Origin: Streptomyces sp. NRRL F-5122
Lineage (GTDB): Bacteria > Actinomycetota > Actinomycetes > Streptomycetales > Streptomycetaceae
Length of the DNA stretch: 64,000 nucleotides
Direction: 5' to 3'
Assembly (NCBI RefSeq): GCF_001507435.1
Contig: NZ_LMWH01000116.1
Location: 186,001 to 250,000, forward strand
Part shown: one piece after another, positions 63,711-64,000 of the stretch
How positions within the stretch are numbered: position 1 is the stretch's first letter
Layout of the letters: every line of letters starts with the position of its first letter
Position numbers and translations under genes: made by a program
Notes under the pieces: generated by a model
Databases searched by the model: none
What the model was told of the DNA's origin: nothing
The model's input: the letters and a program-made list of their open reading frames with translations, nothing else

Positions 63711-64000
63711 TCAGCCGCCGAAGAGCTGCGTCCAGTACGTCCCCGCCCGGCCGCCGCCCGCAAAACCGACGCCCAGGTGGGTGAAGGCCGGCTTGAGGAT
63801 GTTCGCGCGGTGCCCCGGGCTGTTCATCCATCCGATGACGACCTCGGTGGCGGAACGCTGTCCGCAGGCGATGTTCTCGCCCACCGCGCGGTGCCGGGAG
63901 CCCGCCGCGGCGGCCCGGTCCCAGGGCTCGCGGCCCTCGGGCGAGGTGTGCGCGTAGAAGTCGCGGGCCACCATGTCGGCGCTGTGCGCCTGGGCCGCGG
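63711..64000 (-). CDS. CAP/SCP-domain secreted protein, C-terminal part
   Basis: The gene runs off the right edge; 96 residues are visible. MVARDFYAHTSPEGREPWDR, VGENIACGQRSA, WMNSPGHRANIL and HLGVGFAGG follow the CAP (cysteine-rich secretory/PR-1) pattern, including the conserved His and Glu residues. Bacterial members are exported and often end a longer, low-complexity protein; the signal peptide would lie outside the window. Function unknown. Confidence 0.88.
   Translation of the reverse strand, partial: AAQAHSADMVARDFYAHTSPEGREPWDRAAAAGSRHRAVGENIACGQRSATEVVIGWMNSPGHRANILKPAFTHLGVGFAGGGRAGTYWTQLFGG

Overview
The window is from a Streptomyces chromosome. It has very high G+C, GTG starts, short 4-nt gene overlaps, rare TTA leucine codons and actinomycete-specific families: a mycothiol-dependent formaldehyde dehydrogenase, SpoIIE-type PP2C phosphatases, an MmyB-type XRE regulator, ROK regulators, an ANTAR protein and an Otr(A)-type tetracycline protection protein. 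I saw no rRNA, tRNA, CRISPR, complete IS element or core housekeeping operon. That suits an accessory region such as a chromosome arm (inference).

Layout. 0-8 kb: 3' end of an S1 protease, two SpoIIE phosphatases flanking an MmyB-type regulator, a small phosphoesterase and an XdhC-like protein. 8-13.6 kb: a ribosome-protection resistance gene with an overlapping upstream mini-ORF, a secreted beta-propeller protein divergent from a TetR gene, a 38-codon orphan ORF with a very strong ribosome-binding site, and a small secreted protein. 13.7-21.9 kb: aldehyde dehydrogenase and DUF4442 protein, an EamA transporter divergent from a LysR gene, a MarR gene convergent with an ABC exporter, remnants of MFS and DUF742 genes, and a membrane-anchored protein. 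22.3-26.1 kb: formaldehyde detoxification pair (mscR plus MBL hydrolase), an SDR and an aldo/keto reductase. 26.2-31.4 kb: an ECF sigma factor divergent from a Ser/Thr kinase, a DUF4232 lipoprotein, a deacetylase-like Tat lipoprotein and an SDR. 32.2-36.3 kb: a GT2/CDP-glycerol polymerase fusion with a GT4 enzyme, pointing to a teichoic-acid-like wall polymer. 36.6-41.4 kb: sugar ABC importer plus GH1 beta-glucosidase behind a promoter with an inverted repeat. 41.4-42.7 kb: a graveyard of a two-component system and a His/Gly-rich secreted protein. 42.9-51.4 kb: L,D-transpeptidase, S1 protease, DUF3800 protein, secreted HAD phosphatase, F420-type oxidoreductase, glucarate dehydratase, a DUF4231-like protein and a YraQ-type permease with a CsoR-like copper operator. 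51.6-64 kb: a TTA-containing peptidoglycan-binding protein, a sugar kinase/ROK/unknown toroid-protein locus, a uridine-kinase-like protein, an ANTAR-GAF protein, beta-phosphoglucomutase plus GH65 phosphorylase, a DUF817 protein, a frameshifted SDR and a partial CAP protein.

The most original signals are the decayed two-component locus, the mini-ORF overlapping the tetracycline protection gene, the orphan 38-codon ORF, the tight ECF/kinase pair, the CsoR-like site before the permease, and the ROK/kinase/toroid-protein locus. All calls come from reading sequence. No database search was run.
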